Positions 24,998-32,659 of a stretch of 54,431 nt of DNA are shown here, one piece after another. A program made the position numbers and the translations under genes. Numbering within the stretch: position 1 is the stretch's first letter; each line of letters begins with the position of its first letter. This stretch comes from Defluviitaleaceae bacterium (GTDB lineage: Bacteria; Bacillota; Clostridia; Lachnospirales; WQUN01), in NCBI GenBank assembly GCA_009780315.1, contig WRAH01000017.1:1-54431 (forward strand), written 5' to 3'. Under the pieces are notes generated by a model. That model saw only the letters and a program-made list of their open reading frames with translations, was not told the DNA's origin and ran no database searches.

Positions 24998-25452
24998 ATG
25001 CTATCTTCTTCTTTGGTTAGCACTAGAGATTTTCCTGTATCGTCTAGGTTAATCATGATATTCGCATTGGATTCCCAGTTTAGAAGTTTACGAAGCCCTG
25101 TTGGAAACACTACTCTTCCGAAATCATCCATTTTGCGTATTTGTGGTGTTTTTGCAAAATCCACGTCAGCTTCAAAGAGTGTAATGGACTCTTCTTCGCT
25201 ATTTAATTGAATCTCCAGATTCAATCCTAGTTCCCAATTTAATGGGCTGCGAATCTCACACGGAAGTACGACCCTGCCAAGCTCGTCTATTTTATTATCA
25301 CTTGGCGACTCGAATATTCTTATAGATTGCTCTGTTTCGTTGACTACAAATATTAGGCTTGTGCCTGTTTTCCAATTTAATACCTTACGAATCACATTAG
25401 GTATTATAATTCTGCCAAGTTCGTCAACCTTGTGTACATGTGTTGCACTCAT
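24988..25452 (-). CDS. Protein of three tandem AbrB/SpoVT domains
   Basis: 154 residues made of three copies of the swapped-hairpin AbrB DNA-binding domain. The cores are V-D-E-L-G-R-I-I-I-P-N-V-I-R-K-V-L-N-W (about 9-27), I-D-E-L-G-R-V-V-L-P-C-E-I-R-S-P-L-N-W (about 56-74) and M-D-D-F-G-R-V-V-F-P-T-G-L-R-K-L-L-N-W (about 107-125). Usual family members have one such domain of about 50 residues and form dimers. Its promoter on the minus strand (TTGCAG 25532-25527, 16 bases, TATAAT 25510-25505) faces the divergent peptide-gene promoter. The target sites are unknown. Confidence 0.85.
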   Translation of the reverse strand: MSATHVHKVDELGRIIIPNVIRKVLNWKTGTSLIFVVNETEQSIRIFESPSDNKIDELGRVVLPCEIRSPLNWELGLNLEIQLNSEEESITLFEADVDFAKTPQIRKMDDFGRVVFPTGLRKLLNWESNANIMINLDDTGKSLVLTKEEDSIKK

Positions 25453-25504
25453 GATATCACCCTTCTATGATATGATTTATTTTGATTTTGTCTGCCACAA
25501 GAAT

Positions 25505-25532
25505 ATTATACATTTTCTGCATAATACTGCAA
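25505..25532 (-). promoter_or_regulatory. Promoter of the triple-AbrB gene
   Basis: On the minus strand: TTGCAG (25532-25527), 16 bases, TATAAT (25510-25505). An AAGGGTG site lies just ahead of the start codon at 25452. Confidence 0.65.
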
Positions 25533-25589
25533 CGTTCTACACCAGCAATCAATTTACTGATAAAATGTCAAATAATTTCTCATTTTACC

Positions 25590-25619
25590 TTGACACAATT
25601 ATAAAACTTATGATATATT
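25590..25619 (+). promoter_or_regulatory. Promoter of the 32-codon peptide gene
   Basis: -35 TTGACA (25590-25595), an 18-base spacer, and an extended -10 TG-A-TATATT (25611-25619). The predicted 5' leader is only about 23 bases long and carries AAAGAGG. Confidence 0.7.
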
Positions 25620-25648
25620 GTCAAAAAATCAAAGAGGTTGTGGTTTGT

Positions 25649-25747
25649 ATGTTCTTGACATCTTTTATTACCTTGCTGTGCGGATATTTTACGCCTTTTA
25701 GACCTTTTAGCGATAATTGGTGTCCAGGTGACTTTCTTAATTCTTAA
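25649..25747 (+). CDS. Short peptide gene (32 residues) before two regulators
   Basis: ATG at 25649, stop TAA at 25745-25747. AAAGAGG (25631-25637) lies 11 bases upstream. The peptide starts hydrophobic (M-F-L-T-S-F-I-T-L-L-C-G-Y-F), and its C-terminal half holds two aromatics and a P-G-D (T-P-F-R-P-F-S-D-N-W-C-P-G-D-F-L-N-S). It has a promoter upstream and a terminator directly after its stop, so it is expressed as its own unit. It could be a secreted signalling peptide for the RRNPP-like regulator downstream, a leader peptide for attenuation, or a small toxin. The order peptide-then-regulator supports the first two. Confidence 0.5.
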   Translation: MFLTSFITLLCGYFTPFRPFSDNWCPGDFLNS

Positions 25748-25773
25748 AAGCCTGAAATAGCAGGCTTTTTTTA
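25746..25773 (+). terminator. Terminator between the peptide gene and the regulators
   Basis: AGCCTG/CAGGCT (25749-25754 and 25761-25766) is extended by an A run and eight T. It starts at the peptide stop codon and ends about 23 bases before the next start codon, so expression of the regulators must depend on readthrough or on a promoter I did not find. Confidence 0.8.
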
Positions 25774-25796
25774 TCGAAAAGGAGATTTGGTGAATT

Positions 25797-26870
25797 ATGG
25801 ATAAGACTATTAAGGAACAGTTGATTGCTGAGTTTTTGCATCATAAATCAAGTGATAGCATAAAAACGAATAAACTTATTATTAAATTTGAGAAAGAACT
25901 TAATAAAAGTCCTGATGCAGAAGTGACATTATTTATGTATGCTTTAAAAGTACAGAAATCCCGCGATGACAATAAAAGCTTTAAGGAATCTTGCGCTATA
26001 GCTACGCCAATTTTTGAGCAGATAGAATCTACGGTGACATGGGGATATCATGAGCTTCTCGCACTTTCATTTGTTATTGGATATAGCGCAGATTTTGATA
26101 AAACAGTGTCGTTTTACAAAAAAGCACAGGATGTGCTTTCTGACAAAAAGTATGTAGATAATCCTGAATTTGTAGCTATGGGTCTTTCAATGACTGGAAA
26201 TTTTACACTAAGAATACTTAGAGCCAAATACTTCGATAAAGACGTTAGTGATGATACTTTAAAACCTCTTTTTCAAGAAAGTTATAATAGTCTTATGGAA
26301 GTATTTTCCGACACACAGCTGTCTCACAAATACATCTTGGAGGTTCGGCGCGGAATTTTTGAAAATAATATGGCGTTGGTTGACAGTGGGTTATCCAAAC
26401 TACTTGAACTGACAGATAAAAAGCGGTATGCATCCGCAGTTGCAGAAATAGTAGAGTGTTTAGCAAACATGAATGAATTGTTAAGCAAACCCCTTCAAGA
26501 CTTTTTTATAGGACATCAAGCAAAAAAACGCCGTATAGAGCTTAAACTAAGTGTGTTTGATGTTGCTGTCGCATTGGATACAGACCAAAGTACAATCTCT
26601 GCCATAGAGCGGGGGGACAATGGTGTTTCTACACATCGTCTTTCACAACTTGCCAAAGTCCTTTTTGTACGAGAGCAATACTTTTTTGGAGATGATACTA
26701 AAAAATTAGATATCACCGACCCCTTTATTGTTGCCATGCAAGCAAACATCCATGACGCAACCGAGGAAGAAAAAGAATTTATACTTAGCTTTACAAAGCA
26801 ATTACTAAGTCTCAAAAACCCAAAACGCGGCAAGAGGGGTAACGCAACTGCCAAGAAATTAGAAAATTAA
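25797..26870 (+). CDS. TPR-like protein with C-terminal HTH domain
   Basis: 357 residues. Residues 1-235 are helical with repeats of the TPR kind, resembling the sensor domains of peptide-responsive regulators. An HTH_3-type (Cro/C1) domain follows near 240-300: I-G-H-Q-A-K-K-R-R-I-E-L-K-L-S-V-F-D-V-A then Q-S-T-I-S-A-I-E-R-G. The last part is a basic tail (K-N-P-K-R-G-K-R-G-N). The order sensor-then-HTH is opposite to that of Rgg, PlcR or PrgX. The ATG follows AAGGAG (25781-25786). The next gene, with HTH-then-TPR order, starts 43 bases later, so the two are probably co-transcribed. Confidence 0.7.
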   Translation: MDKTIKEQLIAEFLHHKSSDSIKTNKLIIKFEKELNKSPDAEVTLFMYALKVQKSRDDNKSFKESCAIATPIFEQIESTVTWGYHELLALSFVIGYSADFDKTVSFYKKAQDVLSDKKYVDNPEFVAMGLSMTGNFTLRILRAKYFDKDVSDDTLKPLFQESYNSLMEVFSDTQLSHKYILEVRRGIFENNMALVDSGLSKLLELTDKKRYASAVAEIVECLANMNELLSKPLQDFFIGHQAKKRRIELKLSVFDVAVALDTDQSTISAIERGDNGVSTHRLSQLAKVLFVREQYFFGDDTKKLDITDPFIVAMQANIHDATEEEKEFILSFTKQLLSLKNPKRGKRGNATAKKLEN

Positions 26871-26913
26871 CCACACGTTACTCTCCAAATATAATAAATG
26901 AAGGAGAACTATT

Positions 26914-27837
26914 ATGGATTATCACATGCGCGGGCAAACCATCAAGTTGTTGAGCAAGCAACAAGGCATTTCTATCACCCAGCTTGCTGATGGTGTTATG
27001 AGCAGAAGCAACTTATCTAAGTTTATCAACGGGGCACAGAGCATTAGCAAGAAACACTTTGATACGATACTTTGCAAACTAGGGCATGGGGCAAAACGCT
27101 TTTTCCCATATCCTATTACAATGGATGATTTGAAAATATTTGAGTTGCGCTATGAGATAAACAATGCCATTGCCATTGAAGATGAAGAAACTTTTAAACA
27201 GCTATTAACCAAAGCAGAAGCACTGCCAGCATTTCATACAGGCATACACAGGCAAACATTGTTAAGATACAGGGCTTTTCATTTACTCATGGCAGAGGGA
27301 AATGTGACTGCTGTACGAGAATTATTAGACAAGGCAATAAAAATAACCTTACCTAACTTTAATCCCAAATTAGTACACACTTATTTACTGTGCTATGATG
27401 ATATAAAAATTATTAGTCTCATGGCACAACTTCATTTTGACAATGGAGAACATGACATTGCCATTATGCTACTTGAAAAATTGGCAAAAAGCATTCGTGA
27501 CAAATATGTAGACACCCACGAAAAAGCCCGCGCACTAACCTTTGTGCTATATTGCCTATCTACATTCCTTGGTTCACAAGGAAGATATGAAGAAGCATTC
27601 GCACTGTGTGATGAAGCGATTGACGCAGGCGCAAGCGAACGGGCATATAGCTATCTATCCGCATTAGCACTCAATAAAGCATGTTTTTCATGGAAACTAG
27701 GTCGCCCACAAAATGAAGTGAGGGATTTATTTAATCAAGCTTACTTTGGACACAGGATAGAAGGTAAATTGTCTACCGCAGAGGAAATAAAAGAAATTGC
27801 ACAAGGTGTCCTTGGTACAAAGTTTCCATCTTTATAA
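26914..27837 (+). CDS. RRNPP-type regulator (HTH followed by TPR repeats), Rgg/MutR-like
   Basis: 307 residues. An N-terminal HTH (about 6-60: I-K-L-L-S-K-Q-Q-G-I-S-I-T-Q-L-A-D-G, then S-R-S-N-L-S-K-F-I-N-G) is followed by helical repeats to the end, including A-F-A-L-C-D-E-A-I-D-A-G. The length and domain order match Rgg/MutR and related regulators that read short peptide signals. It has a GGAGA site (26901-26906). The 32-codon peptide gene about 1.2 kb upstream is a candidate signal. I cannot tell whether it activates or represses, or what it controls. A 10-bp inverted repeat at 28126-28154 downstream is a possible binding site. Confidence 0.75.
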   Translation: MDYHMRGQTIKLLSKQQGISITQLADGVMSRSNLSKFINGAQSISKKHFDTILCKLGHGAKRFFPYPITMDDLKIFELRYEINNAIAIEDEETFKQLLTKAEALPAFHTGIHRQTLLRYRAFHLLMAEGNVTAVRELLDKAIKITLPNFNPKLVHTYLLCYDDIKIISLMAQLHFDNGEHDIAIMLLEKLAKSIRDKYVDTHEKARALTFVLYCLSTFLGSQGRYEEAFALCDEAIDAGASERAYSYLSALALNKACFSWKLGRPQNEVRDLFNQAYFGHRIEGKLSTAEEIKEIAQGVLGTKFPSL

Positions 27838-27910
27838 AAATTAGCATACCTTTAAATTACCAGCATATTCAATTCAATCACAAGCTTAACCGCTTGTTTG
27901 TGACGTATAC

Positions 27911-27966
27911 CTGCACAATGAAATTTTTTTGTGCGCGTCTGCGATACAGACAGGCGGATTTTTTTG
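27911..27966. repeat. Dispersed hairpin repeat, copy C
   Basis: It starts CTGCACAATGAAA, runs through seven T, then GTGCGCGTCTGCGATACAGAC (in two parts: GTGCGC and GTCTG-CGATA-CAGAC), and ends with GCGGA and a T run. The hairpin GTCTG/CAGAC is base-for-base the same as in copy A at 22661-22717. It is about 75 bases after the RRNPP-type regulator. Confidence 0.55.
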
Positions 27967-28125
27967 TGATATGCTTTATGTGTCGACGAAGCAAGTAGAG
28001 CAACAAGACGCGCACTACCTTGACTGTACAGCAAGCGTGTAAAAACAAAAACTACAATGTGATTACGGGAGGTGATTTTACAACGCCTGATTAAATCATT
28101 CACAAAATTTAGGCGTTCTAAATTT

Positions 28126-28154
28126 TTGTATTATAGTATAGTCTTATAATACAA
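28126..28154. promoter_or_regulatory. Perfect 10-bp inverted repeat, operator-like
   Basis: TTGTATTATA (28126-28135), a 9-base spacer, TATAATACAA (28145-28154). It is about 100 bases before the small secreted protein gene at 28258. It includes TATAAT, so it may overlap a -10 element. It may be a binding site for a dimeric regulator such as one of the two HTH proteins nearby. Confidence 0.45.
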
Positions 28155-28257
28155 GAGTATGAATAACAAACACCAAAGTGTTTATTCTACAAATTACTTT
28201 ATCTACTAAAAGGAAAACTGTATAAATGTTTAAACTTTATAAAAAGGAGTTTTGATA

Positions 28258-28797
28258 ATGAAAAAGCGTTTAATGAGTATATTTACAGTTCTTTTGATAA
28301 TTTCCATGTCTTCTGTTGCAATTCATGCATACGAAGATGAACAGTATGGATTTTATTCAGAAGAAGAATCATATGATTCTGTCACAAGCCTTGCTGAAAG
28401 CATATTAAATACTATTCGTCAAGCCTTTGAAGATGATGATTATTTTATAGACTTAGGTGATTCAAGGCAAAGAATCTCTGTAAATGATGAGCTTTTCGAT
28501 GGCTTTGTAATGTTTGAATTTCATATGGAAGATGGTTCGGTTAAAGAAGAAATAGTCTACTTTAGGTATGAGTTACCGTTTGCAGGACAAAATGCACGAA
28601 ATGTGCCTTATATGATTTTCCATAGAGAAAGTAGAGGATGGCATAATGGCAGACCATTTCCAACTCATGCAAGTGTAACGGCTCAATATCGAGGGCATTC
28701 ATTTTCTGGTACATTAACTATAGTAGATTATTTTCGTATTCCCGCTTCATCAGGTGCATATATGCTAACTTGGGAAGGATGGCTAAGTAGAATATAA
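28258..28797 (+). CDS. Small secreted protein of unknown function
   Basis: 179 residues. A signal peptide (M-K-K-R-L-M, hydrophobic, cleavage near I-H-A at about residue 23) leads to an acidic N-terminal part (E-E-E-S-Y-D-S, E-D-D-D). The C-terminal part looks beta-rich and has no cysteine. The ATG at 28258 is chosen over an upstream in-frame TTG because AAAAAGGAG (28241-28249) fits it. A strong terminator follows. No domain is recognised. The context is that of other short exported proteins in this stretch. Confidence 0.72.
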   Translation: MKKRLMSIFTVLLIISMSSVAIHAYEDEQYGFYSEEESYDSVTSLAESILNTIRQAFEDDDYFIDLGDSRQRISVNDELFDGFVMFEFHMEDGSVKEEIVYFRYELPFAGQNARNVPYMIFHRESRGWHNGRPFPTHASVTAQYRGHSFSGTLTIVDYFRIPASSGAYMLTWEGWLSRI

Positions 28798-28824
28798 AAA
28801 TATCATAAAATTCAAACGCAACAT

Positions 28825-28876
28825 CCAAAAGGCTATCTAGTGGTTATAACACGAATTAGATGATAGCCTTTTTGGC
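28825..28876 (+). terminator. Terminator after the secreted protein gene at 28258
   Basis: CCAAAAGGCTATC (28825-28837) pairs with GATAGCCTTTTTGG (28862-28875), with a loop of about 24 bases. Confidence 0.75.
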
Positions 28877-28934
28877 TTTTCTCACCCATCAATAGGTAAT
28901 ATATTCAAATAACTATTATGAAGGTGAAATAATT

Positions 28935-29261
28935 GTGATAAAAATTATTATAGACAGGTTAAATCTTCGCTTATGTAAAATAATCATATCAACATTCGTT
29001 ATATTGTCGTTGCCATTTATTTCTCCTCTTGGTAATTGGCATGGGGAACATAGGAGTTTATATGGTTTTCCTCAAATATTCATTATTATTTATGCAGATG
29101 CATTTTATTTAGCTTATGGTGCGGATATTCCCCGTTTTTGGATATATAGAATTTATCATTTTAGCTGGATAGCTCTTGTTTGGAACGTGTCTGTTATGTA
29201 CTGTTGTTTAACTGTTTTATTCAAAACATACTACTTTTTTCACAATAGATACACAAAATAA
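28935..29261 (+). CDS. Small membrane protein, two transmembrane segments
   Basis: 108 residues, GTG start after GAAGGTGA (28920-28927). Hydrophobic segments lie at about 17-32 and 70-92, with a short hydrophobic stretch between them (47-60). It is rich in tyrosine, phenylalanine and isoleucine and ends in a basic tail. I recognise no family. A terminator-like hairpin follows at 29279. Both the start and the assignment are plausible rather than firm. Confidence 0.5.
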   Translation: MIKIIIDRLNLRLCKIIISTFVILSLPFISPLGNWHGEHRSLYGFPQIFIIIYADAFYLAYGADIPRFWIYRIYHFSWIALVWNVSVMYCCLTVLFKTYYFFHNRYTK

Positions 29262-29278
29262 AATGGATTCAAAGGGGT

Positions 29279-29321
29279 TGCGCCTAAACAGCTAAAGGCA
29301 GTTGGGCGCAGTCTCTTTTTT
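29279..29321 (+). terminator. Terminator-like hairpin after the small membrane protein gene
   Basis: TGCGCC (29279-29284) pairs with GGCGCA (29305-29310), with internal self-complementarity and T-rich sequence 29312-29321. Confidence 0.55.
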
Positions 29322-29351
29322 CATGCCTGTGGAACAAATGTCAAAAAACTG

Positions 29352-29380
29352 TCGTTTACATAGTTGATGATTTGCTCTAA
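29352..29380 (+). promoter_or_regulatory. Possible promoter of the glycosidase-type gene
   Basis: TTTACA, 17 bases, TAAGAT, ending roughly 35 bases before the ATG at 29416. The match is moderate. Confidence 0.35.
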
Positions 29381-29415
29381 GATAATGTCGAAAACCGAGA
29401 GGGGAAATTGATAAG

Positions 29416-32034
29416 ATGATTAAGGGGATATTTTTTGCATGTGTTGCCTTATTGGCAACTATCACACTAAGCACAACAACTTTTGCAGTGGACATATTTT
29501 TTGAATATCGCCAGCGTGAAACCGTATCACGAGGGGTGGAATATGAGCTTAACCGAATGATGACAAGCCGCGGAATGCTTGACGTTCATGTGCTATGGGT
29601 GAATTTGAATGAGCCCCACATAACTCTTGCACCAACCATCAGCACCCGCGAACTTGGACGGCGTGAAACGACCCAACGCCTACTCTCTGACGCTGGGGCA
29701 GTCGCAGGTATCAACGCAGACTTTTTTGGTATGACAGGAACACACACTGTTCATTTTGGGCCAATGGCAAACGATGGTGAACTTCTGGCGATTAACGCAG
29801 GTACAAATCACTATGGTGCAGAAGAACTTTTTGCGGCATTTTTGCTTGACATGCACAACAATCCGTTTTTTATGTACTTACAAGCAACTATTCCTGTATA
29901 TATCAATGGCGTACATGCCTTTAATGCAGGTACTTACAACACCCTGGGCGCGCAAGTGTGGACACCCATGGTGGCAGACCGCCACGGAATGGCTGACACA
30001 TCTGCACTTGACGAACGGCTAGAAAATCTTACAAAGCTTGTGGTGGTAAACAACATCATCACACACATTTCTGCACCGGGCGAAACAGTTACAGTTCCTG
30101 AAGATGGTTTTATCATTGTGCTTCCTACACGAATGAACACAGAATATTACATGAATCGCTTTCATGTAGGCAACACAGCATTTTTCCGTGTAGATACAGC
30201 CCAGCGTATCGACTTTTCACAAATTCAAGCAGCCATTGGCGGCGGCGGACTTATTCTTTCCCATGGGCAAACAGTGACTGATGATGGGGGTGCAGCACCT
30301 ACCGGGCGACATCCCCGCTCTGCCATAGGTGTTACAAGGGACGGAAGAATCCTTATGATGGTGGTTGACGGACGTTCTCATTCTGTAGGTGTAACCCATG
30401 CAGAGCTTGCCGCGCTTTTGCGTCACTATCATGTAGACCACGCCATGCACTTTGATGGTGGCGGCTCTACTACTATGGTTACGCGGGACAGAGGCGGTGT
30501 ATATTCTGTTGTAAACACACCATCTGACGGTTCACAAAGGCAAGTGGTCAATGCCCTTGGTGTATTTGATAATTCGCCCATTGGTGCAATGGCGCGCATT
30601 ACACTGGAAATGGAAAACCGCGCCATTGTTGGTGTACCTCTTTCTGCTAATGTTTTTGCAGAAGACATTTGGCACAATCGTCTTAGCGAAATAAACGTCA
30701 GTACACTCACATTCACCAGTCAAAACCCTTCTGGATTTTGGGACAACGGACAATATACACCGCTGGCTACAGGGCTTCATGTCTTGGAAGTCTCTTATGG
30801 GCAGCTTCGCGCAACCGCGTCAATTTATGTATATACTTTGGCAGAACTTCGCTTTAATGTACCGAGTATCAACTTACTTGAAGGCGGGCGTACTACATTA
30901 AGATTTTCTGGAATTGCCACAGATGGGACACAAGTTGTTTTGCCTACAGTAACAGGCCTTACCGTTCACCCGCCACATCTTGGGCGGTTTGAAGGAAATG
31001 ACTTCGTTGCCACAGGGGGTGGTGTTGGATACATTGCCGCCGCAGTGGGTGCAGTGCGGCAGTATATTCCCGTAAGTATTGGCGGATTCCCATGGTCTAT
31101 TACTATGGAAAATGTAAACTTCACAAGTTATCCAGCAACGTATGTCAATGGAACTGTTTTGATAGACACCACAGCAGGACGAAATATTTTACGCCTTAAC
31201 TATTCAATTAGCGAAAGCGAGCGCACACAAGCTGCTTATATCAACTTCCACCCTGCCCTTACAGTGCCAAGTACAAATCCTACTGCCCTTCGTGTCAGTG
31301 TTTATGGTGACGGCTCTGGACACTGGATACGCGGGCGCATACGTGATGGGGAAGGCAACCCTCATACAATCGACTTCACAAGAAATGCAAACTTTACAGG
31401 CTGGCAAACCTTAACGGCTACAATTCCCAGCGGTCTGCCTACTCCGCTAACTGTCGACAGACTTTGGGCGGCGGCACTAGATGCACCACAAACATCAACC
31501 CATGCTATAAGATTTGACAACTTAGAAGCACTATTTGCCCCCACAGAAACCGCAAATGTACCACAAGGTACGGTTTTTACAGACCCCATGCGAGCATCCG
31601 CTGGTTTTACCGGCACAGCTGCACCAATCGAGTTTACCATTCCAACAGAAGCAACCCCTTACAATATGCTTTCGCGCGGAGATTTTGCGGTAGTTACCCT
31701 TGATGCAGTAGGCGGCGGAATTGCCTCAACATACATCAACCAGTGGAGTCTCTTTATGGGTAATATTAGAAGTGTCAACCCTAATTATGTAGTGATTTTG
31801 CTTAACGCAAACCCAAGAAATTTTAATCAGCGTATGGAATATGAGCTTTTCCATGCCGCAATGACCCAGTTGAGAGCCGAAGGACGTGAAGTTTTTGTCG
31901 TAAGCTCATCAACAGGCGCATCAACATTTAACATGCGCGATGGTATCCGATACATCAATGTCACCCACCCTGCCGAAGGAAGCCCAACAATCCGCTTCTG
32001 GACATGTTGCGCAGAACTGGTTTGGGCAATTTAA
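29416..32034 (+). CDS. Secreted phosphodiester glycosidase (NAGPA-type) multidomain protein
   Basis: 872 residues with a signal peptide (about 1-24). Residues about 60-395 form a phosphodiester glycosidase domain of the NAGPA (PF09992) type: I-N-A-D-F-F (N100, D102), H-P-R-S-A-I-G-V-T-R-D-G-R, M-M-V-V-D-G-R, and H-F-D347-G-G-G-S-T-T-M-V. After it come beta-rich parts (about 395-560, Ig-like), a carbohydrate-binding-like stretch (560-720) and a last domain of about 120 residues (V-N-P-N-Y-V-V-I-L-L-N-A-N-P, then V-V-S-S-S-T-G-A-S) that I cannot name. The family removes sugar from phosphodiester-linked glycans and in bacteria is often linked to exopolysaccharide or cell wall. The target here is unknown. 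Confidence 0.85.
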   Translation: MIKGIFFACVALLATITLSTTTFAVDIFFEYRQRETVSRGVEYELNRMMTSRGMLDVHVLWVNLNEPHITLAPTISTRELGRRETTQRLLSDAGAVAGINADFFGMTGTHTVHFGPMANDGELLAINAGTNHYGAEELFAAFLLDMHNNPFFMYLQATIPVYINGVHAFNAGTYNTLGAQVWTPMVADRHGMADTSALDERLENLTKLVVVNNIITHISAPGETVTVPEDGFIIVLPTRMNTEYYMNRFHVGNTAFFRVDTAQRIDFSQIQAAIGGGGLILSHGQTVTDDGGAAPTGRHPRSAIGVTRDGRILMMVVDGRSHSVGVTHAELAALLRHYHVDHAMHFDGGGSTTMVTRDRGGVYSVVNTPSDGSQRQVVNALGVFDNSPIGAMARITLEMENRAIVGVPLSANVFAEDIWHNRLSEINVSTLTFTSQNPSGFWDNGQYTPLATGLHVLEVSYGQLRATASIYVYTLAELRFNVPSINLLEGGRTTLRFSGIATDGTQVVLPTVTGLTVHPPHLGRFEGNDFVATGGGVGYIAAAVGAVRQYIPVSIGGFPWSITMENVNFTSYPATYVNGTVLIDTTAGRNILRLNYSISESERTQAAYINFHPALTVPSTNPTALRVSVYGDGSGHWIRGRIRDGEGNPHTIDFTRNANFTGWQTLTATIPSGLPTPLTVDRLWAAALDAPQTSTHAIRFDNLEALFAPTETANVPQGTVFTDPMRASAGFTGTAAPIEFTIPTEATPYNMLSRGDFAVVTLDAVGGGIASTYINQWSLFMGNIRSVNPNYVVILLNANPRNFNQRMEYELFHAAMTQLRAEGREVFVVSSSTGASTFNMRDGIRYINVTHPAEGSPTIRFWTCCAELVWAI

Positions 32035-32041
32035 AGCATAT

Positions 32042-32088
32042 AAAAAAGGGACAGAATATTGCAACTGCAAATATTCTGTCCCTTTTTC
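32042..32088. terminator. Bidirectional terminator between converging genes
   Basis: A perfect 13-bp stem (32048-32060 and 32070-32082, GGGACAGAATATT and its complement) is flanked by A and T runs on the two sides. It serves the glycosidase gene rightward and the lipoprotein gene at 32120-32659 leftward. Confidence 0.88.
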
Positions 32089-32119
32089 TTTTGTTGCGCC
32101 AAATTATGTTTTGATAAAA

Positions 32120-32659
32120 CTATCTTCTATTGTAAGTAAAATTCATACCAGCAACAACTGTACTGGTTAAATCAAGTTGGTTGCCCTCAAGAATATAATA
32201 CCAATCGGCTGGCAATATGCAAGTGTCACCGCAAAGGTCTGGTGTGATACAAACAGATAAGATTCCGTTTGCAGATATCCAGCGAATTGCCTCACCAGCC
32301 ATTGTACCCGTGCCATCAGCTTCAAGTACATAGTATGGGCTTCCCATCCAATCCCATGTGCCTACAAGTGCTGTGTTGCTGTCGCCAACAGGCTCTACTG
32401 CTGTTATGACTTCTTCTGTTTCTTCTTCCTCAATTTCTTCTGCTTCATCTTCTTCTACTTCATCCGCAGGTTGTCCTTCATCTTCCTCCCCAGTATCTTC
32501 TTCTGCGGGTTCAGATTCTTCAGGTTCTGGCGTTGCTTCTGGCGCAGTTGCTTCTGGTACATCTGACACAGCAGGTGTTGTCGTATCATTTCCGCCACAA
32601 GCGACCACTACAATCATAATCATTGTCAGAACTACTAAAAATAAAATATTTTTATTCAT
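32120..32659 (-). CDS. Lipoprotein with a long acidic linker
   Basis: 179 residues. The lipobox V-V-A-C is at about residue 21. It is followed by a stretch of about 65 residues made mostly of E, D, T, P and A, then a compact C-terminal domain (about 95-179) with W-D-W-M-G-S-P-Y-Y-V-L and four cysteines (C-I-T-P-D-L-C-G-D-T-C-I-L). The C-terminal domain resembles small beta-barrel lipoprotein domains (lipocalin-like), but I am not sure. The acidic linker probably crosses the cell wall. The plus-strand reading frame in this stretch is a low-complexity mirror of it and is not a gene. Confidence 0.75.
   Translation of the reverse strand: MNKNILFLVVLTMIMIVVVACGGNDTTTPAVSDVPEATAPEATPEPEESEPAEEDTGEEDEGQPADEVEEDEAEEIEEEETEEVITAVEPVGDSNTALVGTWDWMGSPYYVLEADGTGTMAGEAIRWISANGILSVCITPDLCGDTCILPADWYYILEGNQLDLTSTVVAGMNFTYNRR

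Larger units (their letters stand above)
27838..28257. other. Gene-poor region with repeat, orphan binding site and inverted repeat
   Basis: About 420 bases. It contains dispersed repeat copy C (27911-27966) and a strong Shine-Dalgarno-like GGGAGGTGAT (28067-28076) with no start codon at a usable distance. An AACGCC-containing hairpin follows (28080-28117). Then come the 10-bp perfect inverted repeat at 28126-28154 and a hairpin GAATAA..TTATTC (28157-28185). A minus-strand frame across 27852-28103 has no binding site and overlaps these elements; I do not call it. A deleted small gene is a reasonable reading of the orphan site. Confidence 0.45.

Noticed and set aside
27852..28103. 83-codon minus-strand frame after the RRNPP-type regulator
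   Set aside because: It overlaps repeat copy C and the orphan binding site, with no binding site of its own.
22430..28257. CRISPR array as an explanation for the repeats
   Set aside because: The repeats are few, not evenly spaced and have no spacer pattern; no cas gene is present.
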